Of a DNA stretch of 64,000 nucleotides, positions 15,682 through 24,633 are shown piece by piece. Source of the DNA: Streptomyces sp. CC208A (lineage in GTDB: Bacteria; Actinomycetota; Actinomycetes; Streptomycetales; Streptomycetaceae); the NCBI RefSeq assembly GCF_030010625.1, contig NZ_JASCXN010000008.1:124001-188000 (forward strand), read 5' to 3'. Made by a program: the position numbers and the translations under genes. A model generated the notes under the pieces. The model was not told where the DNA came from, searched no databases, and saw only the letters and a program-made list of their open reading frames with translations. How positions within the stretch are numbered: position 1 is the stretch's first letter; the number at the start of each line of letters is the position of its first letter.

Positions 15682-18249
15682 TCAGGCCCCCGCCTCCGAG
15701 ACCAGGGCGGACAGCTCGACCCGCGACCGGATCTGGAGGCGGGCGTAGACCCCGCGCAGATGGTGGTCGACGGTCCGCGGGCTCAGCGACAGGCGCACGG
15801 CGACCTCCTGGTTCGTGGCGCCGTCCGCGACCAGGCGGGCGATCCGCTGCTGCTGCGGGGTCAGTTCGGCGAGGGCGGAGGGCTCCGCCGGGCGGTCGCC
15901 CGCCGCGCCCGTCGCGCGGAGTTCCGCGCGGGCCTGCCGGGCCCAGCCCTCCGCGGCGGCCCGCTCGAAGGTGACCAGGGCGTCGCGCAGCGGGCCCCGC
16001 GCCTCGCCGGGACGCCGTCGACGGCGCAGCCACGTACCGTACGCGAAGAGGGTGCGGGCCCGCTCGAAGTCGTTGCCGCCGTCCTCGTGGCGGCGCAGGG
16101 CCTCGTCGAACCAGCGGCTCGTCTCCTCGCCGCGCGCCGCCAACAGGGCCCGGCAGCGCGCAAGTTGGGCCGGGGCCGGGCGGTCGAGACCGTGGCCCGC
16201 CCACAGCGCGTACTCCTCCGTCGCCGCCCGCGCCTCCGCCGTACGCCCCGAGGCGACCGCGGCCTCCACGAAGCACGGAACGGCCGGCATGCGGAGCGCG
16301 AAGTGCCCGCCGTGCGGCCCCGGGCGGACGAGCGGCGCGAGCCGCGCCGCGGCCTGGGCGGCCAGACCGCCGCCCAACTCGCCCCGGGCGAGCGCCCATT
16401 CGGCGAGCGTCACCGCCTGGGCGAGGCCGTGCGGGCGCCCGATCGCCAGCGCCCGCGCCGCGTGCTCCGCGACGGCGGGACCGTCGCCCGTCACGGAGGC
16501 CACGAGCGCCAGCACCGCGTGCTGGTGGGCCGCCGAGTTGAGCTGGCCGGTGGCCCGGGCCGCCCGCAGCCCCTCCCCGGCGGCGTGCCCGGCCCGGGCG
16601 TACCGTCCGGCGCGCAGCTCCGCGTACGCGAGGTGTTCCAGGATCCGGGGGAGGAGCGAGCCCCGCTGCTCGGCCCGCGCCCGCGCCAGCGCCCGGCCGT
16701 GCAGCCGGGCCGCCGCGGTGACGTCCCCGAGCACCAGCGCGGCCGAACCCGCCCGCAGCAGCAGCCTCGGCTCGTCCCCCGCCGCGTCGACCGCGACCAC
16801 CCGCGACAGCGGAGGGCGCGCCCGGTCGGGGCGGACCGTGAGCGCCGCGCGCAGCCCCTCGGCGAAGGCCCGCTCGGTGCCCCGCGCGGCCGGGGCCAGG
16901 TCGAGCGCGGCGAGGCAGGCGTCGACGTCCCCCGCCGACCACGCGGCCTCCATCGCGAGGAACCGCGCGTCCGCCGCCTCCGCCGGCTCCCCGTCCCGCA
17001 GCACCTTCGCCGCCTGGAGGAACGCCTCGTGGGCGTCCATCACGGGACCGCCCGCGAGCGCCGCGAACCCCCGGGTCAGCAGCGCCCGCCCCCGCGCCGC
17101 CGCCGAACGCCCCCGCACCCCCGCCGGAGGCCCGAGCCGGTCGGCCCGGTGCCGCTCGTGCGGGTCCGGCGGAGCGACGGGCGCGGCACGGCGGACGGCG
17201 CCCGTACCGGCACGGCCGCCGCGACTCGTACCGGCCGCCCTGAGCAGGAACGGGTCGGAGAAGGAGAGCGCGTCGCCCCGGCGGTGGAGCAGCCCGGCCG
17301 CCACCAGCCCGTCCAGGGCCTCCGTGGGCACCCGCAGGGTCCGGGCGAGGGCCAGCAGCGTGCCCGTGTCGGTGCGGTACGGGTCCCCGGACGCCGGACC
17401 CCCAGGCGGCAGGGCCTCGGACGCCGAACCCGTGGTGGCGGGCGTGCCGCAGGCCCGGGCCGCCACGCCGAGGAGCCTGCGGCCGTCCGCCGGGAGGGCG
17501 CCGAGCAGGCCGCCGTACACCGCCGCCAGGACCCCGTCGTCGACCAGCCGCTCCGGCGCCGGAGCCGTACCGGCGAGCACGCCGGGGGAGAGGCGGCGGA
17601 CGGCCTCGACCAGGACGCCCGGGTGCCCGGCCGCCTCGTCGAGGAGCCGTTCGGCGACCCTGGGCCCGAGGCGCCGCCCGCCCACGTCGTCCAGGAGGGC
17701 GCGGGCCGGGGCGCGGGCGAGGCGCGGCAGCCGGACGAGCGGCGCGCCCGGAGCGGGCAGGGGACGGCCGGGCGCGGACGCCACGAGCCAGCAGAAGCGG
17801 GCCGCCTCGCGTAAGACCGGCGCCCGCCAGTGCGCGGAGAACGCGGCCCGGGAGTGCGCGTCCCACAGCGGGAAGTCGTCGAGGCAGAGCAGCACGGGCC
17901 CCCGCCCGGGGAGCAGCGCGGCGAGCGCCGTCGCGATCCCCTCCGGCTCCCGGGCGAGCCGCGCCGCCCGGCACGCCGCCGCGCCGGACGGGGCCAGCGC
18001 GGCGAACAGCGCCCGCACCCCGCTCCACGGCACCCGCCGGCGCGGCGCCCCGGCCACATGCGCTTCGCCGGGGAAGTCCAGGGCCGCCCGGGCCAGCAGC
18101 CGGGATCGCCCCTCGCCGGGACCGCCGGCCACGCGCACCGGCCGCTCGTTCCCGGCGGAGCTCGACGACAACAGCCGGGAGACGGCGGTGAGTTCGGCCT
18201 CCCGGCCGTACAGTGCGGGCGGCCCGGTGTCGGCGGTCACGGCCGTCAC
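15682..18249 (-). CDS. LuxR-family (LAL-type) transcriptional regulator with a TTA codon
   Basis: The 855-residue large ATP-binding regulator of the LuxR family opens with an AAA-like ATPase region (GREAEL, then GGPGEGRS at 42-49; Walker B-like VLLCLDDF near 125). A long helical repeat region follows, and a C-terminal LuxR helix-turn-helix (LTPQQQRIARLVADGATNQEVAVRLSLSPRTVDHHL) ends the protein. Codon 146 is TTA (plus-strand positions 17812-17814), so translation should need the bldA tRNA. In Walker A the usual Lys is Arg (R48), so ATP hydrolysis may be impaired. GTG 18249 and GTG 18240 are both possible starts. The target genes are unknown; no biosynthetic cluster is visible nearby. Confidence 0.87.
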   Translation of the reverse strand: MTAVTADTGPPALYGREAELTAVSRLLSSSSAGNERPVRVAGGPGEGRSRLLARAALDFPGEAHVAGAPRRRVPWSGVRALFAALAPSGAAACRAARLAREPEGIATALAALLPGRGPVLLCLDDFPLWDAHSRAAFSAHWRAPVLREAARFCWLVASAPGRPLPAPGAPLVRLPRLARAPARALLDDVGGRRLGPRVAERLLDEAAGHPGVLVEAVRRLSPGVLAGTAPAPERLVDDGVLAAVYGGLLGALPADGRRLLGVAARACGTPATTGSASEALPPGGPASGDPYRTDTGTLLALARTLRVPTEALDGLVAAGLLHRRGDALSFSDPFLLRAAGTSRGGRAGTGAVRRAAPVAPPDPHERHRADRLGPPAGVRGRSAAARGRALLTRGFAALAGGPVMDAHEAFLQAAKVLRDGEPAEAADARFLAMEAAWSAGDVDACLAALDLAPAARGTERAFAEGLRAALTVRPDRARPPLSRVVAVDAAGDEPRLLLRAGSAALVLGDVTAAARLHGRALARARAEQRGSLLPRILEHLAYAELRAGRYARAGHAAGEGLRAARATGQLNSAAHQHAVLALVASVTGDGPAVAEHAARALAIGRPHGLAQAVTLAEWALARGELGGGLAAQAAARLAPLVRPGPHGGHFALRMPAVPCFVEAAVASGRTAEARAATEEYALWAGHGLDRPAPAQLARCRALLAARGEETSRWFDEALRRHEDGGNDFERARTLFAYGTWLRRRRRPGEARGPLRDALVTFERAAAEGWARQARAELRATGAAGDRPAEPSALAELTPQQQRIARLVADGATNQEVAVRLSLSPRTVDHHLRGVYARLQIRSRVELSALVSEAGA

Positions 18250-18283
18250 GCTAACGGGCCCGGCCGGGGCCCGGAACGGAGCG

Positions 18284-18319
18284 GTGCGGGGGTCTGGTCC
18301 GGCGCCCAGACCCCCGCAC
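18284..18319. terminator. Hairpin terminator after the cutinase gene
   Basis: Perfect 14-bp stem (GTGCGGGGGTCTGG and complement) with an 8-nt loop, just past the stop codon of the leftward cutinase gene and before the LAL regulator start. Confidence 0.75.
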
Positions 18320-18345
18320 GCCCGGCTGTGCCCGGGCACAGGGCG

Positions 18346-19212
18346 TCAGGAACCCAGCGGGCAGCTGCCCCGGTACTCCTCGATCGTCAGACTCGGTCGC
18401 GGCAGCGGGCAGAGGAACTGCTCGTACCGGGTGTCGTCGTCGACGAACCGCTTCAGCCACGCGATGCTGTACTTCGCGATCGTCGTGTTCGAGATGTTGG
18501 GCGTGAAGTGGGTGGCGCCGTTCAGCTCCAGGTACGCCTTGTCGAGCGTGGCGGGGAGGGTCTGGTAGAAGAGCTCCGAGTGGGTGGCGACGGGCGCGAT
18601 CGTGTCGCCGTCCGCGCCGATGACCAGGGTCGGCGTGCTGATCTCGGGCCAGGTCTTGTCCGTGTTCCAGCCGGTGAGAGGCACGGCGGCCTTCAGGCTC
18701 GGCCGGCTCTTCGCCGCCTCCAGCGTGCCGCCGCCGCCCATCGAGTGGCCCATCACGCCGAGCCGGGAGGCGTCCACCCGGTCCCGGACCGGGCTCTTCC
18801 GGGTGAGGTGGTCGAGCGCGGCGAGCAGCTGGCGGCCCCGGCTGTCCGGCTGGTCGAGCGTGGTCAGCGTGTCGATGACGAAGACGACGAAGCCCTGCGA
18901 GGCCAGCCGCGGCCCCAGCCAGGCCACCGAGGACTGCGTGGCGGTGAAGCCGGGCGAGATCGCCACCGCGCCGAACGTCCCGTCGGCGGTGCTCGTCGGG
19001 TAGTAGATGGTGCCGCCGCCGAAACCGACGGCGGAGAGCGAGGAGACCGAGGTCTGCGCGACCGCGTACGGGCCGCGCAGCGCCTCCACGCTCGACTCGG
19101 TGGGTGCGGGGCCGCGCTCGTACGGATTGCCGGTCGCGGCCCCCGCGCCCGGGGCGAGGAGCAGCGCGAGGCCGGCGGCGACGGCGGAGGCCGCGGCAAG
19201 GTATCGCTTCAC
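18346..19212 (-). CDS. Secreted cutinase / polyester (PET) hydrolase-like enzyme
   Basis: The 288-residue protein has a signal peptide ([14 protein letters not shown] to GAGA) and a mature part of about 262 residues, the size of actinobacterial cutinases such as TfCut2 and LCC. The alpha/beta hydrolase triad is S157 in GHSMGGGG, D203 in GADGDTIAP and H235 in GATHFTPN. The Phe after the catalytic His (GATHF) is the ordinary cutinase residue, where the Ideonella PETase has Ser. C268 and C284 match the conserved C-terminal disulfide. It hydrolyses plant cutin, lipid esters and probably synthetic polyesters. GTG 19212 is chosen for its GAGAGGA site. It is a single gene with its own terminator. 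Confidence 0.92.
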   Translation of the reverse strand: MKRYLAAASAVAAGLALLLAPGAGAATGNPYERGPAPTESSVEALRGPYAVAQTSVSSLSAVGFGGGTIYYPTSTADGTFGAVAISPGFTATQSSVAWLGPRLASQGFVVFVIDTLTTLDQPDSRGRQLLAALDHLTRKSPVRDRVDASRLGVMGHSMGGGGTLEAAKSRPSLKAAVPLTGWNTDKTWPEISTPTLVIGADGDTIAPVATHSELFYQTLPATLDKAYLELNGATHFTPNISNTTIAKYSIAWLKRFVDDDTRYEQFLCPLPRPSLTIEEYRGSCPLGS

Positions 19213-19455
19213 GACGAAGTCGTCCTCTCGTGTCGTGGTGCGGCCGCCCCGAGGGAAGGGGACGGCCGGTGCCGTGGGACGGCCCCGCCACTGTGAGGGC
19301 GGCACGGAACGCCGTCATCGGCACAATCACCGGCCCCGCGCGCACGGTCCCGGGCCGGGGTGCCGAGGCCCGCGTCCCGGCCCCGTGGCAGACTGCGGGC
19401 CTCACCGTTCCCCGGTGAGCGACAGTCCGACACCGCCCGGCCGGCAGGAGGCCCG

Positions 19456-20118
19456 ATGACCGTCAGCCCCCGCTCCGACGCGTTCCGGGAGCCCTCGCGG
19501 GCGCTGCTCGTGCGGTACGGGACGGAGGCGCCGGCCGGCGCGGTGCTCCTGCTGCACGGCGGGCGGGCCGACGGCCTCGACGCCCCGCCGCTCCTCAACC
19601 TCCCCGCCCTGCGGATGCGGCCCTTCGCCGAGGCCGTGCGGAAGGCGGCGCGCGGACGGGCGGTCCTGGTCGCCGAGGCCCGCTACCGGTACCGCGGCTG
19701 GAACGGCGAGCGCGCCGACGCCGCCCGGGACGCGGAGGCCGCGCTCGCCGGACTGCGGGCGCGCTTCGAGGCGGTCCCGGTCGTCCTGGTGGGCCACTCC
19801 ATGGGCGGGCGGGCCGCCCTCGCGGTCGCGGGGGACCCGGCCGTCCGGGGCGTGGTGGCCCTCGCGCCCTGGTGCCCGCCGGACGAGCCGGTCGCCCACC
19901 TCGCGGGCCGCCGCCTGCACCTGCTGCACGACGAGACGGACCGGGTCACGGCGGCACGCGACTCCTGGGCGTTCGTCCACCGGGCCCGGGAGGCCGGCGC
20001 CGACGCGACCGGCATCCCCATGCCGATCGGAAGCCACACCATGCTGCGCGGCGCCCGCCTGTGGCACCGGCGCGCCACCGAACTCGCCCTGGAGACCCTG
20101 GAACGGCCCCCCGCCTGA
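19456..20118 (+). CDS. Alpha/beta hydrolase
   Basis: The 220-residue cytoplasmic alpha/beta hydrolase has the nucleophile elbow VGHSMGG with Ser at residue 115, an oxyanion-loop motif LLLHGGRADG near residue 30, and a likely catalytic His at about 194 (GSHTM). ATG 19456 sits behind a strong AGGAGG; in-frame codons upstream lack such a site. It is small for the family, similar to dienelactone hydrolase-like esterases. It precedes a MarR-type gene on the same strand by about 100 bp, so the two may be co-expressed, but the substrate cannot be told. Confidence 0.82.
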   Translation: MTVSPRSDAFREPSRALLVRYGTEAPAGAVLLLHGGRADGLDAPPLLNLPALRMRPFAEAVRKAARGRAVLVAEARYRYRGWNGERADAARDAEAALAGLRARFEAVPVVLVGHSMGGRAALAVAGDPAVRGVVALAPWCPPDEPVAHLAGRRLHLLHDETDRVTAARDSWAFVHRAREAGADATGIPMPIGSHTMLRGARLWHRRATELALETLERPPA

Positions 20119-20215
20119 CGGCCCACAGACCTCCGCGTGAGGGTCGCCGGACACCCCGGCCCGCCCGGGGCCCGCGCTCGTCCCCGTCCGCCGGACCGCT
20201 GGATACGCTGGCCGC

Positions 20216-20740
20216 ATGACCGGCGGACAGGGGCAGCAGGAGGTGCGGGACGTGCGGGAAGACCAGGGCGACGCCGTCGGGGAACGGGACACCGGAGACG
20301 TCGGGCTCCACCGGTTCGCCGTCGCGCTGCGCCGTACCTTCGGCGAGGTCAACCGCGTGGCCCACGGCTTCGCCGCCGACCAGCGGCTGCACCCCACGGA
20401 CGTCCAGGCCCTGTCGTTCGTCCTCGACCACGAAGGGCCCGTCACCCCCGGCCTGCTCCGCAACCACCTGGGCCTGACCTCCGGCGCGGTCACCGCCTGC
20501 CTCGACCGGCTGGAGAAGGCCGGGCACATCCGGCGCACCCGCGAGAGCGCCGACCGGCGGGTGGTGCACGTCGAGTACGCCGACGGCGCCAAGGCCGTCG
20601 CCCGCGCCCACTTCCGGCCGCTGGCCGAGGCCACCGAGAAGGCCCGCGCCCGCTTCGACGAGGGCGAACTCGGCACCGTGCTGCGGTTCCTGGAGGTCCT
20701 CAACGCCGAACTGGCCGACCTGCGCGTACCCCGGCGCTGA
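20216..20740 (+). CDS. MarR-family transcriptional regulator
   Basis: The 174-residue winged-helix protein has a polar 20-residue N-terminal extension. The DNA-binding core is LHPTDVQALSFVLDHEGPVTPGLLRNHLGLTSGAVTACLDRLEKAGHIRRTRESADRRVVHVEYADG, with the wing DRR typical of MarR repressors. Flanking helices would form the dimer. MarR proteins usually control adjacent genes for stress, efflux or catabolism. Here the nearest candidate is the alpha/beta hydrolase upstream. No ribosome binding site is obvious before ATG 20216. It converges with the phosphatase gene 24 bp downstream. Confidence 0.85.
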   Translation: MTGGQGQQEVRDVREDQGDAVGERDTGDVGLHRFAVALRRTFGEVNRVAHGFAADQRLHPTDVQALSFVLDHEGPVTPGLLRNHLGLTSGAVTACLDRLEKAGHIRRTRESADRRVVHVEYADGAKAVARAHFRPLAEATEKARARFDEGELGTVLRFLEVLNAELADLRVPRR

Positions 20741-20764
20741 CCGGAGCGGACGCCGGGGACGGCG

Positions 20765-22963
20765 TCAGGGGGCGTCGTCCAGCCGGAAGGCCAGCATCGC
20801 CGTGTCGTCGCGGTGGTCCGAGAGGTCCTGGAGGACCCGCAGGAGGTCGGGGAGCGGCCGACCGCGGCAGCGGGCGGCCTCGGCGACCAGCCGGCGCAGG
20901 CCCTCGTCGATCGGGGCGGAGGGCGTCTCGATCAGGCCGTCGGTGTACAGAAGGAGGGTGTCGCCGGGGCGGAGGACGTGGGCGCGGGTCGTACGGGGGA
21001 GGTCCGGGGCCACGCACAGCGGCGGGTCCACCGCGCCGAAGAGGTGACGGACGGCGCCGTGGGCCGGAACGACCAGGGGCGGCGGGTGACCCGCGTTCGA
21101 CCAGGTCAGCAGCCACGTGCCGTCCGCGCGGCGGCGGAGGGCCGTGAGCAGGGCGGTGGCCAGCGGGGCCGTGTCCAGGCCCGCGGAGACCTGGTCGAGC
21201 CGGGCGAGCACCGAGTCCGGCATGGCCTCGGGGCCGCCCGCGTACGCCAGCGCCCGCAGCATGCTGCGCATCTGACCCATCGCCGTGGCCGCCGTCAGGT
21301 CGTGCCCCGCCACGTCCCCGATGTCGAGGACGAGCGTGCCGTCCGGCAGCGTGAAGGCGTCGTACCAGTCCCCGCCGATCTCCCCGCTGGGGCTGGCCGG
21401 CTGGTAGCGGGCGGCCAGTGCCCCGCCCCGCACCGGCGGAGGCTCGGTCAGGTGCGCCCGCTGGAGGCTCAGCGCGGTGCGCCGTGCCCGCTGGAGGTCG
21501 AGGACCATGCGGATCGGCCGCTGGGCGTGGTGCAGCACCTCCCGCAGGAGCTCGGTCTCCGCCGGGCCGGGGACCGGGGTGTCGCCGTTGCTGCTGGTGG
21601 CGGCGTACCCGAGCACCAGGTCGTCGACGATCAGCGGGATGAGGGTGAGGCTGGTGGCCCCCGAGGCGATCAGCCACCGCTCGCTGACCGTCGGGATCAG
21701 TCCGGGCGGCACCGGACCGCCCGCCTCCAGCGGGAAGGTGACCGGCGTCCGCCGGTCGAGCACCTCGCGGACGGCCGGTGTCACCGCCACCCGCTGGCCG
21801 CGCAGCGCGGGCGGGGCGGGCAGCCCGGGCCGGGTCGCCGACGCGATCCGGCGGGCCGTCACCCCGGCGTGTGCCGGCAGCGGCCACTCGTCGTGCGAGA
21901 GCAGCAGGATCAGGCAGGCGTCGGTGAGCTCCGGCACCACCACCTTCACCACCTCGGCGAACGCCTCGTGCAGGCTCGCCCCCGACACCGCGGCGACCTG
22001 CGCGAGCAGCCGCTCGCGCAGCCGCGTGCCCCAGGCGTCCTCGACGTCGGCGGTGGCCGCCACCCACTCGGTGATGCGCCCGTCCCGCAGGACCGGCACG
22101 GAACGGGTGGCCAGGTGCCGGTACGAGCCGTCCGCCGCCCGCACCCGGAACGCCGCCTCGAAGACCCCGCCGCTCCCCGCGGCCCGCCGCCACGCCTCCC
22201 GCAGCGGCTCCCGGTCCCGGGGGTGGATGCGCGCGTACCAGCCCTCGTCCGCGCGCGGGTGCCACGGCGCCCCCGTGAGCCGCTCCCAGCCGGGGACGAT
22301 CTCCTCCATGGAGCCGTCGGCCCCCCTGACCCACACCATGTGCGAGACCGCCGAGACCAGCGCCTCGTACCGCTGGAGCGTCCGGGCCTCGGCGGTGGTG
22401 TCCATCGCCAGGACGAGGATCCCGGGACCCTCGGCGGTGGTGACCGGACTGCACGAGTACACGAAGTGCCGGGCCTGCCCGGCGGCCCCGGGGTCGGTCC
22501 GCCGCTCCCCGACGACCTGCCGCCCCCGTCCCGTGCCCCGTACGGAGTCGAGCACACCCAGGAAACGGTGACCGTCCGCGTCCGGGAAGGCGACCCGCGC
22601 CGGCACCCCGGTCCGGCGGGCGCCGAAGAGACGGGTGAACGCCGCGTTGGTGTAGATCAGCCGGTCCTCCGGCCCCGCCAGCACGGCGACGGCGGCGACG
22701 GTCCGGTCGAACACGCGCGGATCGAAGGGGACCCCGGGCGCGTCGGCGCCCGGCCCGCCCTCGTTCGGCCGTGTTCCGGACGCGCCTGCGCCCGGCCCAC
22801 CCCCGACCCCGTCCGCCCCCGGTTCGCCCTGAGCCACGTCCGCGGCTGCCCTGGCCCCGGCCGCGCCCGGCCCGCCCGCGCCCGGCCCGCCCGCGCCCGG
22901 CCCGGCCGCCGACGCGCCGGTTGCGTGCCGGTCCGGTCCCTCCGTGGTCTCGCCGTCCTTCAC
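20765..22963 (-). CDS. PAS-PAS-GAF-PP2C (SpoIIE-type) serine phosphatase
   Basis: The 732-residue signalling protein has a low-complexity Ala/Gly/Pro N terminus with GPGAGG repeats (residues 10-60). Two PAS domains follow (about 85-190 and 200-320), then a GAF domain (about 325-480) and a C-terminal SpoIIE/PP2C domain. The phosphatase motifs EIGGDWYDAF, DIGDVAGHD, SNAGHPPPLV and YTDGLIE give the metal-binding acidic residues. Such proteins dephosphorylate anti-anti-sigma factors in partner-switching systems. No kinase or STAS partner is adjacent, so the target is elsewhere. GTG 22963 has only a weak GATGAG site; other starts within the low-complexity part are possible. Confidence 0.87.
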   Translation of the reverse strand: MKDGETTEGPDRHATGASAAGPGAGGPGAGGPGAAGARAAADVAQGEPGADGVGGGPGAGASGTRPNEGGPGADAPGVPFDPRVFDRTVAAVAVLAGPEDRLIYTNAAFTRLFGARRTGVPARVAFPDADGHRFLGVLDSVRGTGRGRQVVGERRTDPGAAGQARHFVYSCSPVTTAEGPGILVLAMDTTAEARTLQRYEALVSAVSHMVWVRGADGSMEEIVPGWERLTGAPWHPRADEGWYARIHPRDREPLREAWRRAAGSGGVFEAAFRVRAADGSYRHLATRSVPVLRDGRITEWVAATADVEDAWGTRLRERLLAQVAAVSGASLHEAFAEVVKVVVPELTDACLILLLSHDEWPLPAHAGVTARRIASATRPGLPAPPALRGQRVAVTPAVREVLDRRTPVTFPLEAGGPVPPGLIPTVSERWLIASGATSLTLIPLIVDDLVLGYAATSSNGDTPVPGPAETELLREVLHHAQRPIRMVLDLQRARRTALSLQRAHLTEPPPVRGGALAARYQPASPSGEIGGDWYDAFTLPDGTLVLDIGDVAGHDLTAATAMGQMRSMLRALAYAGGPEAMPDSVLARLDQVSAGLDTAPLATALLTALRRRADGTWLLTWSNAGHPPPLVVPAHGAVRHLFGAVDPPLCVAPDLPRTTRAHVLRPGDTLLLYTDGLIETPSAPIDEGLRRLVAEAARCRGRPLPDLLRVLQDLSDHRDDTAMLAFRLDDAP

Positions 22964-23158
22964 GTTCTCATCATCGTGGCGGGAGCGGCTCCCGGCCCGC
23001 CGTCGGCCCCCGGACGGCCGTGCGACGGCGTGGTTGACGCGCGTCGACCCGACGGTCCAGGCTGTCCCCTCGACAGGCGCTGTCTGACGGATGCATGACA
23101 TCCCGTGACGTGACCCTCCATGCCCTTCCGCATGGCCCGCCGAGGTGGAGGCCGCCCG

Positions 23159-23914
23159 ATGCCCCTGCACACCCGCGCTCCCGTTTCCCCCGTCGCCAGA
23201 CTCCTGCTCGCCCTCGTCCTGCTCGTCGCCGGCCTCGCCGGAGTCGTGACCGGCGCGAGTCCCGCCCGCGCCGACGGCTGCTACACCTGGTCGCGCACCC
23301 TCTCCCAGGGCGCGACCGGAGCCGACGTGACCCAGCTCCAGATCCGCGTCGCCGGCTACCCCGGCTACGGCGCCGTCCTCGCCGTCGACGGCTCCTACGG
23401 CCCGGCCACCGCCGCCGCCGTGAAGCGCTTCCAGTCCGCCTACGGGCTCGCCGCCGACGGGGTCGCCGGACCCGCGACGTTCAGCAAGATCTACGCCCTC
23501 CAGGACGACGACTGCACCCCGATCCACTTCTCGTACGCCGAGCTGAACAACTGCAACACCACCTGGTCGGGCGGGGCCGTCAGCGCCGCCACCGCCAAGT
23601 CAAACGCCCTGCGCACCATGTGGAAGCTGGAGGCCCTCCGGCACGCCCTCGGCGACCAGTCCATCCGGGTGACCAGCGGCTTCCGCAGCACCGCGTGCAA
23701 CGACGCGGTCGGCGGCGCCTCCTCCAGCCGGCACCTGTACGGTGACGCGGCCGACCTGGGCTCCGGCCCGCACTCCCTGTGCCGTCTGGCCCAGCAGGCC
23801 CGCTACCACGGCTTCAACGGCATCCTCGGCCCCGGCTACCCCGGCCACTCCGACCACACCCACGTGGACCACCGCTCCACCCGCTACTGGTCCGCCTCCT
23901 CCTGCGGCATCTGA
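23159..23914 (+). CDS. Secreted peptidoglycan-binding M15-family (VanY-like) peptidase
   Basis: The 251-residue secreted protein has a signal peptide ending at ARA-DGCYTW. A peptidoglycan-binding type-1 domain follows (about residues 45-105, GATGADVTQLQ and VDGSYGPATAAAVKRFQ), then an M15 peptidase domain. The zinc ligands are in SSRHLYGDAADL (H, D) and HTHVDH (H), and SGFRS is the expected preceding loop. The enzyme should trim D-Ala-D-Ala-type stem peptides in the wall. ATG 23159 has GGTGGAG at 23144-23150. Three near-copies of a 13-bp unit (GCGCGGCATCTGA) overlap the stop codon, so a slippage event there would add or remove a Gly-Ile ending. Confidence 0.88.
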   Translation: MPLHTRAPVSPVARLLLALVLLVAGLAGVVTGASPARADGCYTWSRTLSQGATGADVTQLQIRVAGYPGYGAVLAVDGSYGPATAAAVKRFQSAYGLAADGVAGPATFSKIYALQDDDCTPIHFSYAELNNCNTTWSGGAVSAATAKSNALRTMWKLEALRHALGDQSIRVTSGFRSTACNDAVGGASSSRHLYGDAADLGSGPHSLCRLAQQARYHGFNGILGPGYPGHSDHTHVDHRSTRYWSASSCGI

Positions 23915-23929
23915 GCGCGGCATCTGAGC

Positions 23930-23980
23930 GCGGCATCCGGGCCCCGTCCGCCGGACCGGTGGACGGGGCCCGGATGCCGC
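23930..23980. terminator. Strong bidirectional hairpin terminator
   Basis: Perfect 20-bp stem with an 11-nt loop between two convergent genes (M15 peptidase and Nudix-like protein). The left arm starts GCGGCATCCGGG and the right arm is its exact complement. Confidence 0.9.
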
Positions 23981-23987
23981 GTGGGTG

Positions 23988-24524
23988 TCAGTAGCTGACG
24001 CCCACGTGGGCCAGGGCCTGCTTGAGGAGGACGCCGTGGCCGCCGGGCATCTCGCTCTGGACGGCGGGGGAGGCCGCCTCCTGGGGGCTGAACCAGACCA
24101 GGTCGAGGGCGTCCTGGCGGGGCCGGCAGTCGCCGCTCACCGGCACGATGTAGGCGAGCGACACCGCGTGCTGGCGGGGGTCGTGGAACGGGGTGATGCC
24201 GGCGGTCGGGAAGTACTCGGCGACCGTGAACGGCTGGAGGGAGGCGGGCACGCGCGGCAGCGCCACCGGCCCGAGGTCCTTCTCCAGGTGCCGCAGCAGC
24301 GCGTCCCGGATGCGTTCGTGGTGCATCACGCGCCCGGAGACGAGGGTGCGGTTGATCGTTCCGTCGGCGCCGATGCGGAGCAGCAGTCCGATGCTCGTGA
24401 CTTCGCCGCTGTCGTCCACCCGTACGGGAACCGCGTCGACGTACAGGATCGGCATCCGGGCCCGGGCCGTGTCCAGCTCGTCCGAGGTCATCCAGCCGGG
24501 CGTGGTCTCAGTCATGTCAGACAT
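23988..24524 (-). CDS. Nudix-fold protein of the DUF4916 type
   Basis: The 178-residue cytoplasmic protein fits the DUF4916/Nudix group of actinobacteria. The position of the Nudix box is held by GRVMHHERIRDALLRHLEKDLG. Compared with the canonical pattern GX5EX7REUXEEXGU, the RE pair is RH and one catalytic Glu is Asp, so classical nucleoside-diphosphate hydrolysis may be weakened or changed. ATG 24524 is chosen; M20 of the longer reading (24515) is an alternative. It lies downstream of a sugar ABC operon on the same strand, about 110 bp away, without an obvious functional link. Confidence 0.75.
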   Translation of the reverse strand: MSDMTETTPGWMTSDELDTARARMPILYVDAVPVRVDDSGEVTSIGLLLRIGADGTINRTLVSGRVMHHERIRDALLRHLEKDLGPVALPRVPASLQPFTVAEYFPTAGITPFHDPRQHAVSLAYIVPVSGDCRPRQDALDLVWFSPQEAASPAVQSEMPGGHGVLLKQALAHVGVSY

Positions 24525-24633
24525 CGCCTGATCATACTTTCCGTCGGGCTTCCCCGGCTGTGATTCCGGCATCCGGCATCCGCCGTTCGGGTGGGTTCCC
24601 TCCCGGCGGGCGGGCTTCCGCCCCCTGCTTCAC

